A stretch of 64,000 nt of DNA from an uncultured Thermoanaerobaculia bacterium (GTDB lineage Bacteria; Acidobacteriota; Thermoanaerobaculia; Multivoradales; Multivoraceae), in assembly GCA_951812325.1 (NCBI GenBank), contig OX638294.1, positions 4,564,859 to 4,628,858 on the forward strand, written 5' to 3'. Position 1 is the first letter of the stretch. Each line of letters opens with the position of its first letter. Under the pieces are notes generated by a model. That model made no database searches. It was not told the DNA's origin and saw nothing but the letters and a program-made list of their open reading frames with translations. Below, one piece after another: positions 47,137 to 56,138 of the stretch. A program made the position numbers and the translations under genes.

Positions 47137-48084
47137 ATGTGGTTCTTCCGGCGTCACGAGAGAACGGGCCAGGAGCAGCGGCAGGCGGCGCGCCCATCCG
47201 GGTTGCTGGCGCCTGAGCTGCTGGCGCGGATCAGGACGATCCAGCTCCGCACCCAACGCCTCGTGACCGACGCACTCGCAGGTGAGTACCACAGCGCCTT
47301 CAAGGGGCGGGGCATGGAGTTCGAGCAGGTGCGCGAATACACGCCGGGCGACGACATCCGCCACATCGACTGGAACGTGACGGCGCGCATGTCGAGCCCC
47401 TTCGTCAAGGAGCACCGGGAGGAGCGGGAGCTGACGGTCATGCTGATCGTCGACGTCAGTTCGTCCGGCGCTTTCGGCACGGCCCGGAAGCAGAAGCGCG
47501 AGGTCGTCGCCGAAGTCGCCGCCGTGCTTGCCTACCTCGCGATCCGGAACAACGATCGGGTGGGGATGATCATCTTCTCGGACCGGATCGAGCACTTCAT
47601 TCCGCCCAAGAAGGGCCGTTCCCACGTCTGGCGCGTCATTCGGGAGGTGCTGAGCTTCCGGCCCACGGGCCGGGGCACCGATCTCGACGGCGCGCTGGAT
47701 TACCTGGGCCGCGTCGTGCCGCGCCGGTCGGTGGGCTTCGTCATCTCGGATTTCCTGGATGAGGGCTTCACCGAGCGCCTGCGGGTGGCGGCCCGCCGCC
47801 ACGACCTGACCGCGATTCGCGTTCTCGACCAGCGCGAGGTCGGGCTGCCGAGGATGGGACTCGTCGAACTGGAGGACGCGGAGACCGGGGAGACCATCGT
47901 GATCGACACGGCGAGCCGGCGGGTGACGGAGAGCTTCGCCCGCCTGGCCCGGGAGGATCTGGCGCGGCGATCCGAGCAATTCCGTCAGGCTGGCGTCGGC
48001 GAGATCCAGGTCTGGGCCGACCGTCCGTGGATCGATCCGATCGTCCGCTACCTCCGTGCACGCGAACAGTCGGTGCGGGTGTAG
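47137..48084 (+). CDS. DUF58 protein
   Basis: 315 aa. DUF58 signature FEQVREYTPGDDIRHIDWNVTARM at 65-88, followed by a VWA-like region (LTVMLIVDVSSSGAFG) with a DxSxS metal-site pattern and a second half ISDFLDEGFTERLRVAARRHDL. The family accompanies MoxR ATPases; it is thought to be a substrate or adaptor of the ATPase. Coupled to the upstream gene by close spacing; the downstream lipoprotein starts 8 bases after its stop. Confidence 0.92.
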   Translation: MWFFRRHERTGQEQRQAARPSGLLAPELLARIRTIQLRTQRLVTDALAGEYHSAFKGRGMEFEQVREYTPGDDIRHIDWNVTARMSSPFVKEHREERELTVMLIVDVSSSGAFGTARKQKREVVAEVAAVLAYLAIRNNDRVGMIIFSDRIEHFIPPKKGRSHVWRVIREVLSFRPTGRGTDLDGALDYLGRVVPRRSVGFVISDFLDEGFTERLRVAARRHDLTAIRVLDQREVGLPRMGLVELEDAETGETIVIDTASRRVTESFARLAREDLARRSEQFRQAGVGEIQVWADRPWIDPIVRYLRAREQSVRV

Positions 48085-48092
48085 GAACCGGA

Positions 48093-49265
48093 ATGGCCGT
48101 GCATTCCCGTCCTCAGGCCCGCTGTCCTGCCCGGTCCGGCTGGACCGGTCTGACCTTGATCGGGCACAAGGGCAGGATCATCCGCATCAGATCCGGCTGG
48201 TTCGCGGCTGGCGCGGCTTCGCGCCAGCCGGCCCGGCGGCCTCCGGCGGTTTCCGCCGTGGCGGTCGTGCTGCTGCCTCTCCTTCTCGCGTGCAGCGCCG
48301 GCGGGGAACAGGCCGACACTCCCGAGGCGCCGAAGCCGCCCGCCGAGCTGCGTGCCGCGGTCGACCGTTCCACCGCCACGACGGGCGACCTGATCAGGTA
48401 CGAAGTGGAAATCGAGCGGGACCCGGAGGTGAGCATCGAGCTGCCTGATCCGGGAGTCGACATTGCAGGCTTCCGGATCGTCGACCTAGGCCGGGAACCG
48501 GCGGTGACTCTTGCTTCGGGACGGATCCTGGAACGCCGCTGGTTTCAGCTCCGGGCCGACCTGGTCGGCTCCTACACGCTGCCGGCTCTCTCGGCTGCCT
48601 ACAGTGATCCCGGCGGTGACGCGGGCGACCTCCGGACACCGGAGATTCCGGTCGAGGTCGAGTCGGTGCTGCCCGCGGACGGTACCGAGGTCACGGACAT
48701 CCGCGACATCAAGCCGCTGCGGCGGGTCGAGACCGCCGGGCAGTGGCTGTGGTGGATCGGACTGGCCGCCGCGCTTCTTGCCGCGGCGCTGGCGGCGTGG
48801 TGGTGGCGCCGGAGGCGCCGGAGAGGAACGGGGGCTTCCGGGACGCCCCGGATTCCACCTTGGGATCTGGCGATCCGTGACCTGGAGCGGTTGCGCTCCA
48901 CGGACTTTTCGAACCTGCGGGAACTGCGCCGCTACCATTTCGCCGTCTCGGCGGTCGTCCGAGCCTACGTTGAAGGCCGGTTCGGCCTGAACGCGACGGA
49001 CCTGACGACGGAGGAGATACTGAGCCGCATGGGAGGGTTGATCCGGCTCGATCCGAACCAGGCGCGCCGCCTGGAGCGGTTTCTGCTGGCCACGGACCAG
49101 GTCAAGTTCGCCGCCCACCTGCCGCGGCCGGAAGAGATTGAGCGCACCTGGGAGCAGGCCATGGGCTTCGTGCAGGCCACCCGGCCCGGGGACGACGACG
49201 GTGAGGGCCGCGCCATGCCGGACGAGGCCTCGTCGGAGCTTGACCGCGCGGGGAAGGCGGCATGA
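48093..49265 (+). CDS. DUF4381-like membrane lipoprotein of the Bat operon
   Basis: 390 aa from ATG 48093. A late lipobox-like LLLACSAG (residue about 77) suggests a lipoprotein or membrane anchor. A beta-rich extracytoplasmic part follows (AELRAAVDRSTATTGDLIRYEVEIE), then one membrane helix (WLWWIGLAAALLAAALAAWWW) and a cytoplasmic helical tail: LRELRRYHFAVSAVVRAYVEGRFGLN, LTTEEILSRM. This is the DUF4381/BatD-like layout used between DUF58 and BatA. Its ATGA end overlaps batA by four bases. Confidence 0.8.
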   Translation: MAVHSRPQARCPARSGWTGLTLIGHKGRIIRIRSGWFAAGAASRQPARRPPAVSAVAVVLLPLLLACSAGGEQADTPEAPKPPAELRAAVDRSTATTGDLIRYEVEIERDPEVSIELPDPGVDIAGFRIVDLGREPAVTLASGRILERRWFQLRADLVGSYTLPALSAAYSDPGGDAGDLRTPEIPVEVESVLPADGTEVTDIRDIKPLRRVETAGQWLWWIGLAAALLAAALAAWWWRRRRRRGTGASGTPRIPPWDLAIRDLERLRSTDFSNLRELRRYHFAVSAVVRAYVEGRFGLNATDLTTEEILSRMGGLIRLDPNQARRLERFLLATDQVKFAAHLPRPEEIERTWEQAMGFVQATRPGDDDGEGRAMPDEASSELDRAGKAA

Positions 49266-50335
49266 CGGAGCACCTCGTGTTCGCCGATGCCCGCTGGCTC
49301 TGGGTGCTCCTGCCGTTGTACGTGGTCTGGGCGCTCCTTTGGTGGCTTCGCCCGCGCCTGCGGCAGCTGACGAAGCGGCGCCGTTTCCCGGCCGGGCACG
49401 AGACGCGGGGCCGAGCCGCCGTGGCCTATTCGTCGCTTGTGCACGCGCGTCGGGCCGCACACTCGGGAACTCCTACCGTTCGCCGCCTGGTGTCCGCGCT
49501 GCGGCTGGTCGTCGTCGCCCTCGTTCTGCTCGCCGTGATGCGTCCCCAGACCGGCCGGGCGCTCACCGAGGTGAGCACGGAGGGCATCGATATCGTCCTC
49601 GTGATCGACACGTCGGGGTCCATGAGGGCGCTCGACCTCGATGCGCACGAGCGCTCGCTCAGTCGTCGCAGGGACCGGCTGGAAGTCGCGAAGGGCGTGG
49701 TCGAGACCTTCATCGGGCAGAGGCCGAACGATCGCATCGGCTTGGTGGTGTTCGGCGAGGAGGCCTTCACCCAGTGTCCGCTGACGCTCGACCACGGCAT
49801 CGCGGCGACCTTTCTCGATCAGTTGGAGATCGGCATGGCGGGCGACGCGACGGCGATCGGATCGGCTGTCGGGGTGGCGACCAGGCGGCTCAAGGACTCC
49901 GAGGCCGAATCGAAGGTTGCAGTCCTGCTGACGGATGGGCGGAGCAACGCCGGCGCCCTGACGCCGCTGCGGGCGGCCGAGGCGGCCGCCGCGCTCGGTG
50001 TCAGGCTCTACACGATCGGCGTCGGCACCCGCGGCCAAGCCCCGATCATCGCCGAGACCCGGTTCGGTCCGCGGGTGGTCTACGAGGACGTGGAAATCGA
50101 CGAGGACACCCTGCGGCAGATGGCCGCGGCCACCGGCGGCGCCTACTTCCGGGCCGAAGACGTCGCGGGGCTGGAGGAAATCTACAGCCGAATCGACGAA
50201 CTCGAGAAGACCGAGATCACCCAGGAGTCCTACATGGAGTACGAGGAGCGGTTCGCGTGGCTGGTGACACCGGCCGTGTTCCTGCTCCTGCTCGAGGTCG
50301 TGCTGCTCGATACCCGACTGAGGAAGCTGCCGTGA
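49262..50335 (+). CDS. batA: BatA-like VWA membrane protein
   Basis: 357 aa, start ATG 49262 in ATGA overlap. N-terminal aerotolerance-type membrane region (WLWVLLPLYVVWALLWWL), one more helix (LRLVVVALVLLAVMRPQ), then a VWA domain: IDIVLVIDTSGSMRALD carries the metal-ion site D-x-S-x-S, then RIGLVVFGEEAFTQCPLTLD and VAVLLTDGRSNAGA. A C-terminal helix (FAWLVTPAVFLLLLEVVLL) anchors it. It stops at TGA sharing bases with the batB GTG. Together with BatB it is thought to sense or resist oxidative stress. Confidence 0.92.
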   Translation: MTEHLVFADARWLWVLLPLYVVWALLWWLRPRLRQLTKRRRFPAGHETRGRAAVAYSSLVHARRAAHSGTPTVRRLVSALRLVVVALVLLAVMRPQTGRALTEVSTEGIDIVLVIDTSGSMRALDLDAHERSLSRRRDRLEVAKGVVETFIGQRPNDRIGLVVFGEEAFTQCPLTLDHGIAATFLDQLEIGMAGDATAIGSAVGVATRRLKDSEAESKVAVLLTDGRSNAGALTPLRAAEAAAALGVRLYTIGVGTRGQAPIIAETRFGPRVVYEDVEIDEDTLRQMAAATGGAYFRAEDVAGLEEIYSRIDELEKTEITQESYMEYEERFAWLVTPAVFLLLLEVVLLDTRLRKLP

Positions 50336-51567
50336 GGGCCGGGCGCAGGAGGTCCCGGTCGCCGGGCTGGCGATCACGGACGGAGAAGGCGCGGTCGGCG
50401 GCGCCGAAGCGACCGCCGACCATCGACCGCGTGGTCCGGAGCCGTGGCGCGCGCCGGGGAGGAACGCTCCCGTTGCTGGCGCCGGTCGCGTTCCTCGCGC
50501 TCGGTTGCGAGGTCCACGCCGGCCGCCCGGACACGCTCTGGCTGCTGTGGCTTGGGCCGTGCCTGCTGCTCTTTTACGTGTATGCATTCCGCGCCCGGGC
50601 ACGGTTGCTCGGCCGCTTCGCCTCGCGCGAGATGCTGCCGATCCTGGTCGCCGGTGTCAGTCGCCCCCGACGCCGTCTGAAGGCGTTTCTCGTGCTGGTT
50701 GCGCTGCTCGCTCTGGTGACCTCTCTGGCTCAGCCGCGCTGGGGCTTCGAGTGGGAAGAGGTCCGCCGCGAAGGGGTCGACATCGTGGTGGCACTCGATG
50801 TCTCCGATTCGATGCTGGTGCGCGACGCGGAGGCCGGGGGTGAACTCAGCCGCCTCGAACGGGCCAAGCGGGAGATCGCCGACCTGCTCCAGCGCCTGGA
50901 GGGCGATCGGATCGCCCTGGTGGCCTTTGCCGGCGCCGCCTTCCTGGAGCTGCCGCTGACGCTCGACTACTCGGCGGCCGCCCTGTTTCTGGAGGCCATG
51001 GAGCCGGACCTGATTCCCGCCAAGGGCACCGCGATCGGCGAGGCGCTGCGGGTGTCGCTCGAGGCGTTCGAACGGGTCGCGTCGGTCGGATCGCGACAGT
51101 CGCGGGCCGTGATCCTGATCACCGACGGCGAGGATCATCTGGGCGAAGCGCCGGAAGTCGCCGAGGCCGCCGCCGCGGTCGGCGTGCGCGTGTTCGCGAT
51201 CGGAATCGGTCGGGACGAAGGCGCGCCGATTCCCAGGGCGGGCGGCGGTTTCCGTACCGATCGGCGGGGCGAGATCATCCTCAGCCGGCTGGACGAGGCT
51301 GCGTTGCAGCGGATCGCGCTGACAACGGGCGGCCGCTATGTCCGCTCGGTGACCGGCGATGTGGACCTGGAGCAGATCTACGCCCAGGGCATCAAGGCAC
51401 AGCTCGAAGACCAGGAACTCGGTACCAGCCGGCGCCAGCGCTGGCAGGAGCGCTTCCAGTGGCTGCTGGTCGCGGCGCTCCTGGCGCTGATGCTGGAACC
51501 GTTGATCGGCGACCGCCTGGGGCGGCGCGCAGCGCCGCGAGGAGGGGACCATGCGGTTGCCGGATAA
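50332..51567 (+). CDS. batB: BatB-like VWA membrane protein
   Basis: 411 aa from GTG 50332, which overlaps the batA stop as GTGA. A long open frame in the same phase runs back to 49138 through batA, but conserved sequence begins after this GTG. The first 60 residues are basic; two helices follow (LWLLWLGPCLLLFYVYAF; FLVLVALLALVTSLAQ). The VWA domain: DIVVALDVSDSMLVRD (metal site), DRIALVAFAGAAFLELPLTLDYSAA and AVILITDGEDHLG. A C-terminal helix closes it. The 17-base overlap with batC couples translation. Confidence 0.9.
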   Translation: MRAGRRRSRSPGWRSRTEKARSAAPKRPPTIDRVVRSRGARRGGTLPLLAPVAFLALGCEVHAGRPDTLWLLWLGPCLLLFYVYAFRARARLLGRFASREMLPILVAGVSRPRRRLKAFLVLVALLALVTSLAQPRWGFEWEEVRREGVDIVVALDVSDSMLVRDAEAGGELSRLERAKREIADLLQRLEGDRIALVAFAGAAFLELPLTLDYSAAALFLEAMEPDLIPAKGTAIGEALRVSLEAFERVASVGSRQSRAVILITDGEDHLGEAPEVAEAAAAVGVRVFAIGIGRDEGAPIPRAGGGFRTDRRGEIILSRLDEAALQRIALTTGGRYVRSVTGDVDLEQIYAQGIKAQLEDQELGTSRRQRWQERFQWLLVAALLALMLEPLIGDRLGRRAAPRGGDHAVAG

Positions 51568-52657
51568 GCGGGCCAACAGGGGCTGCGACACGGACTTGTG
51601 CCTCGGTCTGCTGGCCTTTCTTGCCGTCCTTCAGGTCCCTGCCGTACTGCCCGCGCAGCTTCCGCCTGACGAACCGGTCCGGCCAACGGAGGCGCCGGAG
51701 GCACCGCCGGCGCCGGAGCCGCCGCCGGCGGTCGAGTACGCGTCGCCCTATGCGGCCTTCGACGCCGGCGCCTACGACCGGGCCCTGGATGAGTTCGCGG
51801 ACCGCCAGACCCGGCGGCCGGACGATCCCGAACTGAGCCTGAACGTCGGCGCCGCCCACTACAGGATGAAGGACTTCGAGTCCGCCGACGCGCAGTTCTC
51901 CCGGGCTGCAGCCCTTGGCGAAGACGAGCTGCGCGCCCAGGCGCTCTACAACCTGGGCAACAGTGCCTACCGTCAGGGCAGGCTCGGAGAGGCGATCGAC
52001 TACTACATGGCCTCTCTGGAGGTCAATCCGGATGACCTGGATGCGAAGTTCAACCTCGAGTTCGTGCGCGAGGAGTTGAAGCGACAGCAGGAACAGCAGC
52101 AACAGCAGCAGGGCGAGAACGAGCAGGGCGAGAACGAAAAGGACCAGGATGACCAGGCCGGGCAGCAGTCGGACGACCAGGATCAGGGCGGCGGTGAGCA
52201 GCCCGAGGACCAGGGGGGCGATGGCGACGACGGCCGGGATGAGTCGGGCGACGAGCAGCCCGAGGGTGGCGAAGGACCGCAGGACTCCGACGGTGACGGT
52301 CTCGACGACGATCTGGAACGCGGCGGCGAGAACCCGACCGACCCGCAGAACCCCGACAGCGACTCCGACGGACTGCCCGACGGTCAGGAGGACCGCAACC
52401 GGAACGGCCGGGTCGATCCGGGCGAGACGGATCCGAACCGCCTCGACAGCGACGGCGACGGCGTTCCCGACGCGGCGGATTCGCCGCCGGAGGGAGATGG
52501 CTCGGACACCGGCGATCAGGCCGGCCCCGGGCAGTTGCCTCAGGGCATGACGCCGGAGGAGGCGGAGCGCTACCTGCAGGCGCTGGAGGAGGGACGCCCC
52601 GATCCGAATCGGCGCGGTCAACGCGGACGCAGGATTCGTCAGGCGAAGGACTGGTAG
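51551..52657 (+). CDS. batC: BatC-like TPR protein with acidic Gln/Asp/Gly-rich tail and thrombospondin-3-like repeats
   Basis: 368 aa. Signal LLAFLAVLQVPAVLPAQ; residues 60-175 are TPR units (AALGEDELRAQALYNLGNSAYRQGRLGEAIDYYMASLEVNP). The BatC hallmark EELKRQQEQQQQQQGENEQG comes next. Then a long acidic segment contains calcium-type repeats DSDGDGLDDDLE, DSDSDGLPDGQED and DSDGDGVPDAAD. The last 40 residues, MTPEEAERYLQALEEGRPDPN, are the family's C-terminal signature. The TSP3-like calcium repeats are unusual for BatC and could bind Ca2+ in the periplasm. Confidence 0.87.
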   Translation: MRLPDKRANRGCDTDLCLGLLAFLAVLQVPAVLPAQLPPDEPVRPTEAPEAPPAPEPPPAVEYASPYAAFDAGAYDRALDEFADRQTRRPDDPELSLNVGAAHYRMKDFESADAQFSRAAALGEDELRAQALYNLGNSAYRQGRLGEAIDYYMASLEVNPDDLDAKFNLEFVREELKRQQEQQQQQQGENEQGENEKDQDDQAGQQSDDQDQGGGEQPEDQGGDGDDGRDESGDEQPEGGEGPQDSDGDGLDDDLERGGENPTDPQNPDSDSDGLPDGQEDRNRNGRVDPGETDPNRLDSDGDGVPDAADSPPEGDGSDTGDQAGPGQLPQGMTPEEAERYLQALEEGRPDPNRRGQRGRRIRQAKDW

Positions 52658-52661
52658 CGCG

Positions 52662-54572
52662 ATGGGTCTGAAGAGTGCGGGACGGGCGCTCAACCGTTCC
52701 CGGTGCGACGCGGACTCTTGCCGCGGGCTGCCAGGCGCGATGCGCGGTCGCCGGGTTGCGGCGGCTGCCTGGATCGTCGTCGCCCTGGTCGCGGTTGCGG
52801 TCGCGGCCGCATCCCAGCAGGGGCAGCAGCCCCGGGCCGCTCGCTCGCCGGAGAAGATCCAGGCGACTGTTGATCGTAACCAGGTCGCGCTGGGCAGCCA
52901 GATCTTCCTGACGATCAGGATCGACGGGTCGCCGGACGCGCCGCCGAGGCTGCCGGAGCTCCCTGACTTCAGGGTCGTGTCGCGAGGTCAGCGCCGCGAC
53001 ATGCAGTGGATCAACGGCCGGTCCAGCAACAGCACGTCGTACAACTACCTGCTGATTCCGACCCGGGCCGGCGCCTTCGAGATCGGTCCTGCGACCGCGG
53101 TGATCAACGGAACCGAAGTGGGGAGCCTGCCGTTCACCGTCCAGGTCACGGGCGCGGAGGAGCAGGGCGGCGAGCGGGACAGGGATCTCTTCGTCACCGC
53201 GAGCGCGTCCACCGAACGGCCGTGGCAGGGGCAGCAGGTGATCTACACCTGGCGGTTCCACAGCCGCGTGCCGGTGGGGCAGGGGTCGATCGAATCGATG
53301 GACTTCGGCAACGATGTCGTGGTCGAGGACCTCGGCGAGGTGCGCCAGTTCTCTACCGCGATCGACGGCGTCCAGTATTCGGTGAACGAGGTGCGCAAGG
53401 CGCTCTTTCCTCAGCGGTCCGGCGCGCTGACCCTGCCTCAGACCCGGATGCGGGTGGAAGTGCAGGTCGAGCAGCCGCGGCGGCCGAACCGCAGGCGCAG
53501 CCTCTTCGACGACTTCGACAGTCTGTTCGGGGGAGGTGGTCGCTGGACGACGAAGTACCTTCTTACCGAGCCGCTGACCCTCGACGTCAGGCCGCTGCCG
53601 CCGGCGCCGGACGGGTGGAACGGCCTGGTGGGAGAGTTCGACATCCGGGCGTCGTTGAGCAGGCGCGAACTGCAGGTGGGGCAGTCGGCGACCCTCGAGG
53701 TGCAGGTCGCCGGCGCCGGCAACGTGCAGCTTCTCGCCGAACCCGGCTTTCCCGAACTGCCGGCCTTCAAGATCTACCCGGACCAGCCCGACTCGAGCAT
53801 CGACCGCAGCGGCCGCCGGTTGACCGGGCGCAAGGTGTTCCGGCGGGCTCTGGTGCCGCTGGTCGCAGGATCCCTCGACATCCCGCCGATCGATCTCGTC
53901 TACTTCGACCCTGAACGCGGGGAGTACGCGGCCCACTCCACGAACCGCATCGACCTCGATGTCGCACCGGCCGAGGACGAGGAGGAGTTGATGCTCACCG
54001 AGTCCGTGGCGCCGACCACGGGCAAGGTCGCCGTCCGCATCCTCGCCGACGACATCCTGCCGATTCGCCGGGCGGCAGCCGGCATGGTTTCGGCCGTGCC
54101 GCGCGGCTGGCGCCTCTGGGCCTGGACCGCCTGCGGCGTGCTGCCGCCCCTCATGTACTTCGCCCTGCTGGCGCATCACCGACGCGAACGCCGCTACGCC
54201 GCGGACGCGACCCTGCGCCGCCGGCAGCGGGCTCTGCGCGAGGCTCTGTCCGCCGCGCGGGAACCTGGTTCCGGCGCAGGCCCCGCCTCCGCGGCCGAGG
54301 CTTCCCGGATCGTGCGTCGGTACATCGGCGACAAGCTGGGTATCGAGGGCGCCGCCCTGACGCCGTCGGAGGCCGAGACCGCCCTGGTCCGGGCCGGAGT
54401 GGAAGGCGGCCTGGCCGACCGCTGCCGGGAGCTGCTCGAGCAACTCGAGGCCGCCCGGTACGGACTGACGGCGGCGGAGGGCGGCAGCGGCTTGGCGGCG
54501 GAGATGGGCACGGAGGGTCTGACCCGGTTGATCGAGACGATCGACAGGCAGATCCGCGGGCGCGTGGCATGA
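52662..54572 (+). CDS. batD: BatD-like membrane protein
   Basis: 636 aa from ATG 52662; an in-frame ATG 52740 directly before the signal (RRVAAAAWIVVALVAVAVAAAS) is also plausible. Repeated BatD-type beta-sandwich modules: KIQATVDRNQVALGSQIFLTI, DFRVVSRGQRRDMQWINGR, NYLLIPTRAGAFEIGPATAVI, RPWQGQQVIYTWRF, and later RRELQVGQSATLEVQVAGAG. One membrane helix near residue 490 (LWAWTACGVLPPLMYFALLA) separates a cytoplasmic helical tail with ASRIVRRYIGDKLGIEGAALTPSEAE. The stop is in ATGA overlap with batE. Confidence 0.9.
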   Translation: MGLKSAGRALNRSRCDADSCRGLPGAMRGRRVAAAAWIVVALVAVAVAAASQQGQQPRAARSPEKIQATVDRNQVALGSQIFLTIRIDGSPDAPPRLPELPDFRVVSRGQRRDMQWINGRSSNSTSYNYLLIPTRAGAFEIGPATAVINGTEVGSLPFTVQVTGAEEQGGERDRDLFVTASASTERPWQGQQVIYTWRFHSRVPVGQGSIESMDFGNDVVVEDLGEVRQFSTAIDGVQYSVNEVRKALFPQRSGALTLPQTRMRVEVQVEQPRRPNRRRSLFDDFDSLFGGGGRWTTKYLLTEPLTLDVRPLPPAPDGWNGLVGEFDIRASLSRRELQVGQSATLEVQVAGAGNVQLLAEPGFPELPAFKIYPDQPDSSIDRSGRRLTGRKVFRRALVPLVAGSLDIPPIDLVYFDPERGEYAAHSTNRIDLDVAPAEDEEELMLTESVAPTTGKVAVRILADDILPIRRAAAGMVSAVPRGWRLWAWTACGVLPPLMYFALLAHHRRERRYAADATLRRRQRALREALSAAREPGSGAGPASAAEASRIVRRYIGDKLGIEGAALTPSEAETALVRAGVEGGLADRCRELLEQLEAARYGLTAAEGGSGLAAEMGTEGLTRLIETIDRQIRGRVA

Positions 54573-55375
54573 GACGCCTCGTGCTCCTCGTCGTGGTCGG
54601 GATCGCCGCCGCGCTCCCGGGGTTCTCCCAGGACGGAGAGTTGCCCGTGGTTACCGAGACCCGGGGGGCCGGCGAAGCTCCGCCGGCGGCGGAACCGGCC
54701 GAGCTCTGGGTCAACGGCAACGCCGCCTACGAGGCCGGCGACTTCGAACGGGCAGTCGTTCTCTACCGCGGAATGCAGGACATGGGCGTCGACAACGGGC
54801 ACCTCCACTACAACCTCGGGAGCGCCTACCTGCGCGCCGGCGAGCTGGGGCGGGCGATCGCGTCGTACCGCCGATCGCTTCGCCTGTTGCCGCGGGACGA
54901 AGATGCACTGGCCAACCTGACGTTCGCCCGTCGCAGCGCCCGCGACGAGATCGCGCCGCCGGAGCCTCCGGCGCTGCTGCGGACCCTGCTGTTCTGGCAC
55001 TACAGCCTGGCGCCGGCCGAGGTTCTTCGCGGCGTCGTGCTGGTCGGCGCGGCGTTCTGGGGCGTTCTTGCCGTGCGGCTCTACCGAAGGACTTCGGAGG
55101 TACTCCGGTGGTCGGCGGCGTGCCTGCTGGTGGTGGGCCTCGCCCTGGGGGGCTCGCTCGTCGCCCACGCGGCCTTCGCACCGGCCGTGGCCGTCGTCCT
55201 GCCTCAGGAAATCGATCTCCACGCCGCTGCCGGGGAGGGCTCGGTCGTGCGCTTCAGGCTTCACGCCGGTACGGAAATCCGGATCATCGAACAACGCCCC
55301 GAGTGGATCCGGATCGAGTTGCCCGACGGCCAGCGGGGCTGGTCGAAGCGCGAGTACCTGGAGATCGTCGAATAG
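54569..55375 (+). CDS. batE: BatE-like TPR/SH3 membrane protein
   Basis: 268 aa. Signal LVLLVVVGIAAALPGFSQ; TPR region ELWVNGNAAYEAGDFERAVVLYR and YNLGSAYLRAGELGRAIASYRRSLRL; two membrane helices (VLRGVVLVGAAFWGVLAV; WSAACLLVVGLALGGSLVA); then a C-terminal SH3-like domain (PEWIRIELPDGQRGWSKREYLEIVE). This is the BatE order. It ends the operon of eight overlapping or closely spaced genes from 46046. Confidence 0.9.
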   Translation: MRRLVLLVVVGIAAALPGFSQDGELPVVTETRGAGEAPPAAEPAELWVNGNAAYEAGDFERAVVLYRGMQDMGVDNGHLHYNLGSAYLRAGELGRAIASYRRSLRLLPRDEDALANLTFARRSARDEIAPPEPPALLRTLLFWHYSLAPAEVLRGVVLVGAAFWGVLAVRLYRRTSEVLRWSAACLLVVGLALGGSLVAHAAFAPAVAVVLPQEIDLHAAAGEGSVVRFRLHAGTEIRIIEQRPEWIRIELPDGQRGWSKREYLEIVE

Positions 55376-55448
55376 GGCCGCCAGGCAGGCGGGAGAGGCG
55401 ATCCCCTGCGGGATCTCTGCACGACAGCGCAGCGACAACGCTGCGAGG

Positions 55449-55464
55449 CCGACCGATCGGTCGG
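55449..55464. terminator. 16-base perfect palindrome between convergent batE and Nudix genes
   Basis: CCGACCGATCGGTCGG is a perfect 16-base palindrome located two bases from the Nudix stop codon. As RNA it gives a 6-bp stem with a GAUC loop. A second hairpin, GATCCC-CTGC-GGGATC, is at 55400-55415. Either could stop transcription from the two convergent units, although U-runs are absent. Confidence 0.5.
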
Positions 55465-55465
55465 T

Positions 55466-56134
55466 TCAGTCGGCGGCGGCGAATCGCCGTTCGAGAATCT
55501 CGAAGAACGCCGACAGGAACCGGAAGGTCAGGCCCCAGACGATGTGCCGGTCGGGATCGCCGACGACGACGCCGGGGAAGCTCACCTCGGGATACGGCGG
55601 GTGCCGGTAGTCGATGACCCGGGAGCGCTCCTCGAACCAGGCCAGGGGCACCCAGAACGCCTCGGCGACTTCGTAGTTCACGACCAGGTCGTTGCCCGTG
55701 TCCGCGTCCACCTCGTAGACGAAGGCGGCGATCCGGAGCCGCCTTCCCTGGCCGGCGCGCTGGCCCGCCTGATCGTCGAGCCGGCCGATCAGACGGGCGC
55801 CTTCAAGCGAGAGGCCGACCTCCTCGACGGTCTCGCGCTCCGCGGTATGCCGCAGATCGCGGTCGGTCTTGTCGTGCCGGCCCCCGGGCAACGCCATCTG
55901 TCCCGACCAGGGGTCGGACGGCTTGCGGGCCCGCTCGATGAACAGCGCCTCGGGGCCTGCCGCCGAGGGGCGAAGAACCATCGCCACGCTGGCCTCGAAC
56001 TCGGCCGGCGGGAGGATCCGCGGTTCGTGCGCAGCCAGCCGTGCACGGATGTCGGCGCTGTTCATTGCGGGCAGGAGCGGGGCGGCCGCGTCGGGGACGC
56101 CGGGTCCGGCCACGCGAACGTCGCTGTCGGCCAT
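55466..56134 (-). CDS. CoA pyrophosphatase-type Nudix hydrolase
   Basis: 222 aa from ATG 56134; a Met at residue 24 (MNSADIRARL) is an alternative. It matches the NudL/CoA-diphosphatase branch: ALFIERARKPSDPWSGQMALPGGRHDKTD followed by the Nudix box core AERETVEEVGLSL. The REUXEEXG core is intact; the upstream Glu position is Asp/Arg-like, as in this branch. Such enzymes cut CoA into phosphopantetheine and 3',5'-ADP, in the cytoplasm. It follows the thioesterase gene by four bases, which suits CoA and acyl-CoA metabolism. Confidence 0.85.
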   Translation of the reverse strand: MADSDVRVAGPGVPDAAAPLLPAMNSADIRARLAAHEPRILPPAEFEASVAMVLRPSAAGPEALFIERARKPSDPWSGQMALPGGRHDKTDRDLRHTAERETVEEVGLSLEGARLIGRLDDQAGQRAGQGRRLRIAAFVYEVDADTGNDLVVNYEVAEAFWVPLAWFEERSRVIDYRHPPYPEVSFPGVVVGDPDRHIVWGLTFRFLSAFFEILERRFAAAD

Positions 56135-56138
56135 CGGC

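Noticed and set aside
49138..50331. 5' extension of batB by about 400 codons
   Set aside because: It overlaps batA in another frame; the conserved sequence begins after GTG 50332, which forms a GTGA overlap with batA.
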